Below are positions 18,666-26,116 of a DNA stretch of 58,128 nt, in pieces. The first letter of the stretch is position 1, and every line of letters starts with the position of its first letter. The notes below the pieces were generated by a model. The model had not been told where the DNA came from. It ran no database searches and saw nothing but the letters and a program-made list of their open reading frames with translations. This DNA comes from a virus, in the IMG/VR virus record IMGVR_UViG_3300025928_000002, positions 1-58,128 of that record; one strand, 5' to 3'. A program made the position numbers and the translations under genes.

Positions 18666-18709
18666 ATCGCCCGCGCAGGCCGTCGCATCATGATGGCCGC
18701 GCGGGCGAT
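18666..18709 (+). terminator. Late operon terminator
   Basis: ATCGCCCGCGC at 18666-18676 pairs perfectly with GCGCGGGCGAT at 18699-18709, right after the endolysin stop and before the convergent gene. The T-run is weak. It likely ends the late rightward transcript. Confidence 0.75.
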
Positions 18710-18718
18710 TCGCTGTGT

Positions 18719-19291
18719 CTAGAGTCGATTGAGAGTATGATTTGGATCGGTAGGATGGGGCGAATCGAGGTGACCTAAGGCGATACGCCGCAGTCGCGTG
18801 GCGACTTCCCTAGCAAATCTTCGGTCATTCAACTCGTGGTTCAGGCCGCTGGGGTGGGGAAATTTGACCACCGCAAACTCACCGCCATCCACTAGCTGAA
18901 GGTCGAACCAGGGTGACTTGTGGGGCAGGTCGAAACCTCTCCACACCTTAGTGCCCAGCGCGACTACCACCACTGGGTTACCGCTGTCGATCCAGTCGTT
19001 GTACCCCTGGGGGGTGAGCTTGAGTCTTAAGTGAACGCGCATCCGACCCTTGAGATTCGCCACCCCCTCACGGGCCAGCGGTCGAGTCAGTTGACTAGAT
19101 CTGCACTTAGGGTCTGGGTTAAGCGGAAGTGGTTTAAGCAACAGGTTCTCTAGGTAGAAGAGTCGCTCCAGCTCGTCGCGAGTGTTGACTCCTAGCCACC
19201 TCATGACTGTGTTACCCGAAGGTCCGCTGAAGGCTCTACCATCGCCCTTAAGAGAGGGAGCTTGCCCCAGCAGAACTGGCTTTACTTGCAT
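18719..19291 (-). CDS. Uracil-DNA glycosylase-fold protein
   Basis: 190 residues on the reverse strand. N-terminal VLLGQAPSLKGDGRAFSGPSG and the late motif PHPSGLNHELND are the two signature regions of the UDG superfamily (phosphate/uracil pocket and the HPS loop); VVVVALGTKVW is the central strand. Such enzymes remove uracil or other altered bases from DNA. The first motif lacks the classic catalytic Asp/His of family 1, so substrate is open. It is separate from the UDG-like domain fused to the polymerase. Confidence 0.65.
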   Translation of the reverse strand: MQVKPVLLGQAPSLKGDGRAFSGPSGNTVMRWLGVNTRDELERLFYLENLLLKPLPLNPDPKCRSSQLTRPLAREGVANLKGRMRVHLRLKLTPQGYNDWIDSGNPVVVVALGTKVWRGFDLPHKSPWFDLQLVDGGEFAVVKFPHPSGLNHELNDRRFAREVATRLRRIALGHLDSPHPTDPNHTLNRL

Positions 19292-19312
19292 GAGATCCTC
19301 CCGACATAGAAC

Positions 19313-19350
19313 CCGCCGGCTCGAGGGGTGCGGTCACCTCAAGCCGGCGG
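19313..19350 (-). terminator. Hairpin between two leftward genes
   Basis: CCGCCGGCT (19313-19321) and AGCCGGCGG (19342-19350) form a perfect 9-bp stem, with a further GAGG/CCTC pairing inside the loop. It follows the stop of the 19368-19949 gene and may end or attenuate transcription into the UDG-like gene. Confidence 0.6.
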
Positions 19351-19367
19351 AGTCTGGGTGTGGAGCG

Positions 19368-19949
19368 TCAGTCCTCGTCGTCGAACTCGAGCTCTTCGTC
19401 GTCCTCCTCGGCGGGCTCCGGCGCCTTCTTCGCGGCCGCCTTCTTGGCGGTCGTCTTGGCCGGCGGGGTGGCCTTCGCCGCCCGCTTGGTGGCGTTGTCC
19501 GCCTTGAGCTTCTCGAGCGCCTCCTTCTTCGCGGTCTCGGCCTCGCCGCTCAGGTAGGCCTTGACGATCGCCTTGACCTCCGGGTCCTGCAGACCCAGCG
19601 GCCAGTCGTACCGGCTGCGGTTGCCGGCGACGATCTCGCGGTTGACTCGCGGGCCGCCGGGCTTGTCGGTCTCGCGGGCCATGCGGCGGATCAGGGTGCG
19701 GAGCTCCCGCGTGGTCACCTGCTTGCCGCACTTCTGGGTCAGGTACTCGGCCAGGTGGGCGACCCCGAAGACCACGTCGGCCCCGGCCCGGGACTTCTTG
19801 CTGGTCGCGGTCGAGTCGGCCTCAGTCTCCTGAACCTCCTCGAACTCCTCGTTCTCCAGCTCCTCGAGCTCCTCCTCGAGCTCCTCGGGCTCGGGCTGCG
19901 GAGCCGGCTTCGGCTTAGCCGCGGCGGCCTTTCGAGTGCGCGTCGCCAT
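19368..19949 (-). CDS. DNA-binding-type protein with acidic and Lys/Ala-rich tails
   Basis: 193 residues, AAGGAGG before the ATG. Residues about 15-50 are Glu-rich, residues 60-140 form a compact helical core (VAHLAEYLTQKCGKQVTTRELRTLI...RSRYDWPLG), and residues 150-185 are Lys/Ala/Pro-rich like a histone tail, ending in an acidic cluster. The core loosely matches the LRKFLR-type domains at 33467 and 44891. It is probably a nucleoid-associated or regulatory DNA-binding protein. A good promoter (TTGACA, 17 bases, TAGATT) drives it. Confidence 0.55.
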   Translation of the reverse strand: MATRTRKAAAAKPKPAPQPEPEELEEELEELENEEFEEVQETEADSTATSKKSRAGADVVFGVAHLAEYLTQKCGKQVTTRELRTLIRRMARETDKPGGPRVNREIVAGNRSRYDWPLGLQDPEVKAIVKAYLSGEAETAKKEALEKLKADNATKRAAKATPPAKTTAKKAAAKKAPEPAEEDDEELEFDDED

Positions 19950-19998
19950 GATGTCCTCCTTGTTGTGCCCTCAGTGATGGGGCGATCGGTATGCCACA

Positions 19999-20027
19999 AA
20001 TCTATCCATCGCAGCCTCGCTTGTCAA
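19999..20027 (-). promoter_or_regulatory. Leftward promoter for the 19368-19949 gene
   Basis: Reverse-strand TTGACA (20027-20022), a 17-base spacer, then TAGATT (20004-19999). It gives a leader of about 45 bases with a strong ribosome-binding site. It lies back to back with the rightward promoter at 20075-20103. Confidence 0.7.
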
Positions 20028-20074
20028 GGCGACGGGAACTTCCGATAAGCGCTGCATATATGTAAGGGGCCGCC

Positions 20075-20109
20075 TTGCTGCATGGCGCGCTGGATGATAG
20101 CATATGAGC
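20075..20109 (+). promoter_or_regulatory. Leaderless promoter for gene at 20110
   Basis: TTGCTG (20075-20080), 17 bases, TAGCAT (20098-20103), then six bases to the ATG at 20110. No ribosome-binding site precedes this ATG. The ATG at 20104 overlaps the region between -10 and start, so 20110 is preferred. Confidence 0.55.
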
Positions 20110-20451
20110 ATGACGCAGATGATTTTGATAGCCGCTGATGATGAGACCATCGCTAGATTGCGCACGAAGATTGATGCTACGGACTCGATGCAAGTCGTGG
20201 GGATCTTTCATGCAATGCGAACTCGATGCACATGTCCTGATGACATCACGGGACGCCATCACGGCAAGCTGAGCTCACTCGGCTCTAGGTTTAAGTGGTG
20301 GGTGCATCGAGGCTGCGGCAAGCCTACACCGGGCATCCATCGCGTGGGTAATCTGCTGGGCGCGATCAAGTTCCAGCGGAACGGCGAGCCGCCGGTCGTG
20401 ATAGACTCAGTAGTGATCCACGATCATGGCTTCTACAACGAGGAGAAGTGA
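20110..20451 (+). CDS. Hypothetical protein, first gene of the replication block
   Basis: 113 residues from the ATG at 20110. Begins with a beta strand (MILIAADDETIARLR), has a Cys pair and His-rich middle (RCTCPDDITGRHHGK, WWVHRGCGKP) that could bind zinc, and ends with PVVIDSVVIHDHGF. It precedes the helicase gene by three bases and is probably co-transcribed with it. Function not recognised. Confidence 0.6.
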   Translation: MTQMILIAADDETIARLRTKIDATDSMQVVGIFHAMRTRCTCPDDITGRHHGKLSSLGSRFKWWVHRGCGKPTPGIHRVGNLLGAIKFQRNGEPPVVIDSVVIHDHGFYNEEK

Positions 20452-20454
20452 GGG

Positions 20455-21957
20455 ATGCCGAAGTATCACTGGAAGACCACGCCCTACGAGCATCAGGTCT
20501 TAGCGGTCAAGAAGCTGCTTCGCAACGGCTGGGGTGGCGCTTTGCTCATGGAGCCTAGAACCGGCAAGACCAAGACCTTCATCGACTACGTGTCAATCCT
20601 GCATCAGCTTGAGCGCATCGACCGAGTGCTGGTGTTCTGTCCAGTCTCAGTCATGGGTGTGTGGAAAGATGAGTTCGCGACACACTGTCCTCGCCGCTAT
20701 CAGATCATCATATGGGATCGTGACACGCGTAAGGTATTCCCCAAGATCCCTCGTCGAACCGACGGCAAGCTGCAGATCGTCATCACAAACTACGACTCAC
20801 TCTCCACACCTGGCAGGGTCACCCAGCGAGATCGCCGGGGTAAAGTGGTCAGAAGATCCACTCGGCGAGGCGGCAGGTTCGATGTGTACCGCGCCCTTCA
20901 AGCTTGGGGTCCACATGTCATCGGCCTGGACGAGAGTCATCGCATCAAGTCGCCAACCGCGCGTAAGTCCAGGATGATACATAAGCTTGGCGATCAAGCC
21001 GACTATCGAGTGATCATGACCGGAACAGTCGTCACTAAGAAGAAGCGCGTGTTCGATGTGTGGAGTCAGTGGCAGTTCCTGAACCCCTATCGATTCGACG
21101 ACATGACCTTCAGTGAGTTCAAGTCTTACTTCGGCCGGTGGGTGGGCTTGAATGGGTACAAGAAGTGGTTGGGCAACCAGAATCTGAAAGAATTGCATAA
21201 AAGAATTCATCGAGACTCATTCGCAATAACTAGGGCAGAATGTTTCGACCTGCCCCCTCGTCTGCCCCCCGAGATCATCAGGGTCAAGCTGGTAGAGTCT
21301 GGACCGGCGTACGATGACATGGCTCGTGAGATGGTACATCAGATCGAGACCGGCGAGTTCACCGAAGCGTCTCTGCAGATCGTGCAGATCACTCGACTCC
21401 GACAGATAACTTCGGGCATCGCCAAGACTAACCCAACAGACGAATACCCCAACGGCCGGCTGTACCGTGTGGGGCAAGAGAAACTGGATGTTCTCGAAGA
21501 TCTGCTAGTTGATCTCATCGAGAATGATGAGAAGGTCGTCATCGGCGCTCAGTTTGTACATGACATCCAGGCGATTCAAGCCATATGTGAGCGACTCAAG
21601 GTTCCATGTTTTCCCCTTTATGGTAAGGTCAGTAGATCAGATCGAGACCTGAATATCAAGGCATTTAGAGCTTACTCCGATGGCTGTGCGGTGTTTCTCA
21701 TGCAGCCATCTGCAGGTTCGCTGGGTATCGATCTATCGACCGCGGGCACCTTCATCTGGTTCTCTCTAACTTTGAGCTATGTCGACTTCAGTCAGGCCGA
21801 GGATCGCATCGCTCTGAACAAGCAGGTGGCCGGTACCCGATTCGTGTATCTGCTAGCCGAGGGAACAGTCGACGAAGTGGCATACGACACTCTGCTCGGG
21901 GATGGCGACGTCGCGAAGGCGATCATGGCGTCTCCCGAGTCGATCTTGCGCGGTTGA
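20455..21957 (+). CDS. SNF2/DEAD-type SF2 DNA helicase
   Basis: 500 residues, AGGAGAAGTGAGGG upstream. Motif I LLMEPRTGKTKTFIDYV (about residue 29), motif II GLDESHR (DESH box, about residue 160), motif III VIMTGTVVTKKK, motif V GSLGIDLSTAGTFIW and motif VI QAEDRIALNKQ show a complete SF2 helicase core of the SNF2-like type common in phages. It uses ATP to remodel or unwind DNA during replication or repair. It heads the replication gene block. Confidence 0.85.
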   Translation: MPKYHWKTTPYEHQVLAVKKLLRNGWGGALLMEPRTGKTKTFIDYVSILHQLERIDRVLVFCPVSVMGVWKDEFATHCPRRYQIIIWDRDTRKVFPKIPRRTDGKLQIVITNYDSLSTPGRVTQRDRRGKVVRRSTRRGGRFDVYRALQAWGPHVIGLDESHRIKSPTARKSRMIHKLGDQADYRVIMTGTVVTKKKRVFDVWSQWQFLNPYRFDDMTFSEFKSYFGRWVGLNGYKKWLGNQNLKELHKRIHRDSFAITRAECFDLPPRLPPEIIRVKLVESGPAYDDMAREMVHQIETGEFTEASLQIVQITRLRQITSGIAKTNPTDEYPNGRLYRVGQEKLDVLEDLLVDLIENDEKVVIGAQFVHDIQAIQAICERLKVPCFPLYGKVSRSDRDLNIKAFRAYSDGCAVFLMQPSAGSLGIDLSTAGTFIWFSLTLSYVDFSQAEDRIALNKQVAGTRFVYLLAEGTVDEVAYDTLLGDGDVAKAIMASPESILRG

Positions 21958-22005
21958 TGAGAATGTCGAGTGATGATAGACTATAGTGAAGGAGGTTAAC
22001 GCATC

Positions 22006-22308
22006 ATGATGACGCGACTTAGCGCGACTGCCGCAGATATCGGAGAAGTCAAGGAGTTCATCCGACTCGCAGAGACTCTGGGTTACGACGACGACACTCT
22101 GGTTGGCAACCACCACACCGGGCTTGATCTCTTCATCGAGCTCCCGGTGCAGTCATCTAGCTACGGCTGCGGTGATGATAGCTGTAAGTTCAGGACTGTC
22201 AAGGAGGCGATGGGACTCACAGCTGACCGGCAGTTGATTATGCCCCACCACAGTAACGGCCGGGGATACACTTGCGCGGGATCTGGAAAGGAGGGTCGAC
22301 CGATATAA
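22006..22308 (+). CDS. Hypothetical protein, possible metal-binding
   Basis: 100 residues after GAAGGAGG. Starts with a helix (DIGEVKEFIRLAETLGY) and has scattered His/Cys (GNHHTG, YGCGDDSC, YTCAGSG). Its TAA overlaps the ATG of the kinase gene, so the two are translationally coupled. A promoter-like TTGATG, 17 bases, TAGACT lies just upstream (about 21955-21983). No function recognised. Confidence 0.55.
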   Translation: MMTRLSATAADIGEVKEFIRLAETLGYDDDTLVGNHHTGLDLFIELPVQSSSYGCGDDSCKFRTVKEAMGLTADRQLIMPHHSNGRGYTCAGSGKEGRPI

Positions 22309-22865
22309 TGATCATCATAGAAGGCCCGGATGGCGCTGGCAAGACTACGCTTATCAACAACCTGTCGTCGTTCTTCGGGCTGCCTGTGGCGCCGAGGGTA
22401 GTACGTCAAGACACGACAGCGATGGTCAATTTGCGAGAGTGGGTTGACACTAATCTGGCGCAAGGCTTCCAGCCGACCATATTCGACCGCCATCGTCTCA
22501 TCTCAGAGCCCATCTACGGCACGATCCTGCCGAACAAGATCGTCGACAACGACTTCTGGGATCGGCGATGGCTCAAGGAGGCGATGGCCAAGTTCCACGA
22601 CATCCGCCCTCTGGTCGTGTACTGCCTCCCGCCACTCGGCACTGTGGTCAGAAACATAGTCGACGACCCAGATAACCAAGAGGTCCGCCCTCACATCGCC
22701 CAGATATATCGGGCATATGTAGCCCAGGCTGCCCGCTCGTCGAACTGCTATGTGTGGGACTACACCAAGATCGGCGATGTATCTGGTCAACATGAGATAC
22801 TCGCAAGCCTCCTGTACAAATCCGTCGAGCGAGTGAAAGAAGGCCGTCGTGACTGGTGGAACTGA
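22308..22865 (+). CDS. dNMP/thymidylate kinase-like P-loop kinase
   Basis: 185 residues from the ATG at 22308, overlapping the previous stop. N-terminal IIIEGPDGAGKTTLINNL is a Walker A loop of the nucleotide-kinase type; FDRHRLISEPIYG is the DR(Y/H) motif found in thymidylate and dNMP kinases. It would phosphorylate deoxynucleoside monophosphates to diphosphates. Neighbours (dUTPase/dCTPase-like, two TS-fold proteins, dCMP deaminase) suggest its substrate may be the modified monophosphate made by the phage, as gp1 does in T4. Confidence 0.75.
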   Translation: MIIIEGPDGAGKTTLINNLSSFFGLPVAPRVVRQDTTAMVNLREWVDTNLAQGFQPTIFDRHRLISEPIYGTILPNKIVDNDFWDRRWLKEAMAKFHDIRPLVVYCLPPLGTVVRNIVDDPDNQEVRPHIAQIYRAYVAQAARSSNCYVWDYTKIGDVSGQHEILASLLYKSVERVKEGRRDWWN

Positions 22866-23328
22866 AGAGCTCCCCTACCGGGGTGCGAAGGTGATCGTGG
22901 CAGAGGCCAGTCCGGGCTACCTCTTCTTCGACAAACTCGCCACCATATTCGCGGGCCAGCAGCAGCTCATGGATCGTTACTACGACATCGAGAAGCAGGG
23001 TGGCTTCTCTTTCCCAGTGCCGCAGGATGAGCTGGGTGAACTAGACTTCTGTCTCGTGCAGGCAAGATTGCATGAGATGTTCGGCTTCACGGTACGAGAG
23101 CTCAGCGAAGCCATGCAGGAGCTGCGATGGAAGCCGTGGAAGCAGAAGTGGACGCCGACCGACCGCGAGAAGTTCGCTGAGGAGATGGCCGACGCGCTGC
23201 ACTTCTTCGTGGAGATGTGCATCACCGCCGGCATGACCGCGGAGGATCTGTTCAACGCCTACTTCCGAGCATGGCAGAAGAATAGAGGCAGACAGGACAA
23301 TGGATATTCAGACACCTCCGTCTCTTAA
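22849..23328 (+). CDS. dUTPase/dCTPase-like (all-alpha NTP pyrophosphatase)
   Basis: 159 residues with a GTG start overlapping the kinase gene by 17 bases. ELSEAMQELRW, EEMADALHFFVEMC and WQKNRGRQDNGY are the metal-binding EExxD-type helices and the KNxxRQ..GY tail of the dimeric dUTPase branch of the MazG superfamily, which also includes T4 dCTPase-dUTPase. It hydrolyses dUTP and perhaps dCTP to the monophosphate, feeding the adjacent TS-fold enzymes and lowering unmodified pools. Confidence 0.75.
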   Translation: MTGGTEELPYRGAKVIVAEASPGYLFFDKLATIFAGQQQLMDRYYDIEKQGGFSFPVPQDELGELDFCLVQARLHEMFGFTVRELSEAMQELRWKPWKQKWTPTDREKFAEEMADALHFFVEMCITAGMTAEDLFNAYFRAWQKNRGRQDNGYSDTSVS

Positions 23329-23461
23329 GAGATGGGCTCAAGTTCTAACTTTCCTGATCATCACGTTGCTGGCAGTCGTGGCTGTGGCTGCCGGCGTATT
23401 GGTCTTACTGTGCATCATCAACTTGATCGGATACGTCGTTGTTGACATCTCACACCTATAG
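23300..23461 (+). CDS. Small membrane protein
   Basis: 53 residues from ATG 23300 to TAG 23459-23461, overlapping both neighbours (29 bases upstream, 23 downstream). A short polar N-terminus (MDIQTPPSLKRWAQ) is followed by one long hydrophobic segment of about 34 residues (VLTFLIITLLAVVAVAAGV and onward). AGGCAGACAGG lies upstream. Function unknown; its tight overlaps suggest translational coupling within the nucleotide operon. Confidence 0.5.
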   Translation: MDIQTPPSLKRWAQVLTFLIITLLAVVAVAAGVLVLLCIINLIGYVVVDISHL

Positions 23462-24470
23462 CGCCCCGACCCTGAGCGAGCTCCACACCCGCATGTGTCT
23501 GAGTCTCGCTTACGCCAGCGAGGATCAACTCGACACTGCGTCGGTCATCGACGTCTCTCAGCACAACGTGCTGGCCACCGCGGACACGCTCGACTGGGAG
23601 TTTGACCTCAAGACGCTCTGGTTGACTAAGTCCCGATGGACCATGATGGTCAACCAATACCTCAACGCCGAGGACGTCAAGGCTTGGCTCGCCCAGTGCA
23701 TGAAAGTCGGCTCTAAGGGTCGGGGGCAAGCGACTCTCCGCACCAAGACCGTGAAGTCCGAAGGCGGTCGGGCGAATGGCATGACCAACAAAGAGCGGCG
23801 GCGGTGGGGATCGTGCATGCTCGCCATCGTCTACAAGGCCTTGCCGACTCCGACCATCACTCTCCACAGCCGCACGTCCTACCTGGGGTACCTGTCAGCC
23901 CTGGACGTCAGTGTGGCTCAGAAGCTCGGCGCTTACGTCGCGGATCTGATTGGCCTGACCGTCAGCGATATCGGTTTCGTCTGGCAGATCGACTCGATAC
24001 AGTACCACTCATTCAAGTCACTGGCCTTCTTGCTCTCAAATGAGGACCCGTCCATTCGTAAGTTTGGACGCCGAGTCCTACTGCTGCCGGAGTCGAAGCT
24101 CAACGAGGACGAGCGGATCTTCGCTAACGCCCCAGCTATTCGGGGCAGTAGGCTCTGGCTAGCCAAGGTACGCCGTGAAGACCAAGGGGGTGTTACTTAC
24201 GGACAGATGAGCTACAACACCTATAGGCGCATCCGCCGGCGGTGGCATACAGAGGTCCGAGGGTATGACTTCGGCGAGCAGTTCGAGGGCCCCAAGATCC
24301 TCAAGGATGGCACTGAGGGCGCTGAGTTCTTCAAGCGCTACCTGCCTCTGCCCAACGTCTACGTCTCGACGCTCGACCTGACGACTCTCAAGTTGCCCAG
24401 AGACTACCTCGCTGATATCATGGAAGGTGTAGAGGTAGAGGTCGACTCAGACGATGAGGAGGAAGAGTGA
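23439..24470 (+). CDS. Thymidylate-synthase-fold protein, first of two (Asp at the Asn site)
   Basis: 343 residues with a TTG start (23439 or 23442). WGSCMLAIVYKAL provides a Cys 19 residues before the Arg of TLHSRTSYLG, close to the 20 in TS (E. coli C146 to R166). Eleven residues after that Arg is Asp (LSALD), where TS has the Asn that selects dUMP and dCMP hydroxymethylases have Asp. GFVWQIDSIQY matches the TS FVW...H.Y strand, though the His is Gln. The N-terminal part is divergent. Likely a deoxynucleotide (hydroxy)methyltransferase or an inactive partner of the next gene, whose start overlaps its stop. Confidence 0.6.
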   Translation: MLTSHTYSAPTLSELHTRMCLSLAYASEDQLDTASVIDVSQHNVLATADTLDWEFDLKTLWLTKSRWTMMVNQYLNAEDVKAWLAQCMKVGSKGRGQATLRTKTVKSEGGRANGMTNKERRRWGSCMLAIVYKALPTPTITLHSRTSYLGYLSALDVSVAQKLGAYVADLIGLTVSDIGFVWQIDSIQYHSFKSLAFLLSNEDPSIRKFGRRVLLLPESKLNEDERIFANAPAIRGSRLWLAKVRREDQGGVTYGQMSYNTYRRIRRRWHTEVRGYDFGEQFEGPKILKDGTEGAEFFKRYLPLPNVYVSTLDLTTLKLPRDYLADIMEGVEVEVDSDDEEEE

Positions 24471-25381
24471 TCACGGTAGGTTCACGATCGTTCGACATGA
24501 TCATGTCCGAGCTCGCTGAGCATCTGAACTACCTGGCTCAACCTGTGGAGAGTCAGACGTGGCAGTCCCAGAGCACCGATGGCCGCACAGGCATGAGACT
24601 CACCTGGGAGCTCGAGGACGTCGCGGTCAACATGCATGTGCCGGGTACTGTCGCGATGATGGCTGAGCTGACATCACCTAATCTGCCATGGGCTGACATC
24701 CACTTCCAGGAGCGCGTCGGTGGCAATCCAGTGAACCCTCCGCCATCTCATGCGATCTGGCCCCATCGGCAGCAAGGCAACCAGGAACATCTTGGAGCTG
24801 ACCTGAAGTTCTCCCACACCTATCCGGAGCGATACTGGCCCACTCATGCCGGCCATAGGCCCGAGCAGTGCGGTGTGGGACCGAACGGCACGTCGACCTG
24901 CGAGTTCGGCCCTACCTTCGGCGTTCGATATGAGTATGGTGACCTGTTCGATGTCGTGAATCTCCTCGAGCGGGATCCAACTACTCGACAAGCGTATCTG
25001 CCGGTGTGGTTCCCAGAGGACACTGGCGCCGTGTTCAATCAGCGAGTTCCCTGCACTCTGGGCTACTGGTTCCGCATTCGCAAAGGGCACCTCCACTGTA
25101 CCTATCACATGAGGTCCTGTGACTACCTTCGCCACATGCGTGACGACGTGTATCTTGCGATGCGTCTCATGGACTGGATCTGCAACCGGCTCAACGACCT
25201 GTCTTATCTGGCAACTGAGGGGGTCGATCCGAGTCGCCATCTCAGTCTGTTGATTCCCGGCCGATTAACCATGAACATCGGGTCGCTTCACATCTTCGAC
25301 GGTGACCGGGCCAACATGAAGGATCTATCACGACGCCTGAGTCGTAAGGCGTCCGAGCGAGTCATGGGAGCGATGGGATGA
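24467..25381 (+). CDS. dCMP hydroxymethylase/thymidylate synthase family, second of two
   Basis: 304 residues, GTG start overlapping the previous stop. The TS core is clear: VVNLLERDPTTRQAYLPVWF, then VPCTLGYWFRIRKGHLHC with the nucleophile Cys, YHMRSCD exactly 20 residues later, and LTMNIGSLHIF for the D.H.Y strand. Eleven residues after the Arg is Asp (RDD), in place of the Asn of TS. That change is the known switch from dUMP to dCMP, as in T4 gp42. Expected reaction: addition of a methylene-folate carbon to C5 of dCMP. Product could be 5-hydroxymethyl- or 5-methyl-dCMP. The dCMP deaminase start overlaps its stop. Confidence 0.75.
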   Translation: MITVGSRSFDMIMSELAEHLNYLAQPVESQTWQSQSTDGRTGMRLTWELEDVAVNMHVPGTVAMMAELTSPNLPWADIHFQERVGGNPVNPPPSHAIWPHRQQGNQEHLGADLKFSHTYPERYWPTHAGHRPEQCGVGPNGTSTCEFGPTFGVRYEYGDLFDVVNLLERDPTTRQAYLPVWFPEDTGAVFNQRVPCTLGYWFRIRKGHLHCTYHMRSCDYLRHMRDDVYLAMRLMDWICNRLNDLSYLATEGVDPSRHLSLLIPGRLTMNIGSLHIFDGDRANMKDLSRRLSRKASERVMGAMG

Positions 25382-25878
25382 CCTCCGATGAGCGACCCTC
25401 ACGCGACGATATACTGATGCTCTCTGCGAATCTCTGGGCACGCCGTAGCAGCTGCTCACGATCGCACATCGGCGTCGTCATCGCGTCGACCGACGGCAGG
25501 ATTCTGATTACCGGTTACAACGGCGCTCCGGCCGGCATGCAGCACTGTAACCACAACTGCACGTGCAGGTATGTTAGTCGTGAAGCGTTTGAATCGGCTT
25601 CGCTAGGCCATTTTCTCGAATGCCCCGCGGATAAGCCCTGTCTAATCTCTGTACATGCAGAGGCCAACGCTATCGCCCGTTGTGCGATGGAGGGCATACG
25701 TATCGGTGGGTCTCAGATCTTCACCACCTTCTCGCCCTGTGTCCCTTGCGCCCAGCTCATCATCAGCTCTGGCATCTCTCGAGTGGTGTGGGGTCAAGAG
25801 TATAGGGATCATCGCGGCCTGGATCTACTTGACCAAGCGGGGCTAGAGGTGGTAAAATATGGGCATGAGACGGACTAA
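25378..25878 (+). CDS. Deoxycytidylate deaminase
   Basis: 166 residues, ATGA overlap with the previous gene. Zinc and catalytic motifs are complete: HAEANAIARCAMEG and SPCVPCAQLII; an extra CNHNCTC segment resembles the second zinc site of phage dCMP deaminases. It converts dCMP to dUMP, the precursor of dTTP. Next to two enzymes predicted to use dCMP, it may set the split between thymidine and modified cytidine synthesis. A leaderless promoter for the next gene lies inside its 3' end. Confidence 0.9.
   Translation: MTSDERPSRDDILMLSANLWARRSSCSRSHIGVVIASTDGRILITGYNGAPAGMQHCNHNCTCRYVSREAFESASLGHFLECPADKPCLISVHAEANAIARCAMEGIRIGGSQIFTTFSPCVPCAQLIISSGISRVVWGQEYRDHRGLDLLDQAGLEVVKYGHETD
25829..25864 (+). 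promoter_or_regulatory. Leaderless promoter for gene at 25865
   Basis: TTGACC (25829-25834), 18 bases, TAAAAT (25853-25858), six bases, ATG at 25865. It lies inside the deaminase coding sequence and fits the spacing rule seen at nine other genes. Confidence 0.6.
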
Positions 25879-26116
25879 GCAGCAACCGCCTGTATTTCCC
25901 CCTGAGAAGGCTAAAGATGGGGGCTTTGGGATCGAGCAGTACGAGGGTGACAACGAGTATGTGAAGGGGCTGTGGCCTGGCTCTAAGATTCTTGCCACCG
26001 AGCATGTGCATATCGCGCCCTGTGGTGGCTACTTCAACCACAAGCATGATCGCGGCGCTGAGCCCCACACCCACACCCACGACGAGTGCGAGTGGTGCGA
26101 GAGGAATCGAGCTTGA
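25865..26116 (+). CDS. Hypothetical His-rich protein
   Basis: 83 residues from the ATG at 25865 (an ATG at 25859 overlaps the promoter spacing). Contains AEPHTHTHDECEWCERN at the C-terminus, with several His and two Cys that could hold a metal. It overlaps the deaminase end by 14 bases and the polymerase start by four bases. Function not recognised. Confidence 0.55.
   Translation: MRRTKQQPPVFPPEKAKDGGFGIEQYEGDNEYVKGLWPGSKILATEHVHIAPCGGYFNHKHDRGAEPHTHTHDECEWCERNRA

Noticed and set aside
19182-20048. 288-residue forward open frame opposite the 19368-19949 gene
   Set aside because: Antisense shadow of Glu/Lys-rich coding sequence; the reverse gene has a promoter and a strong ribosome-binding site.
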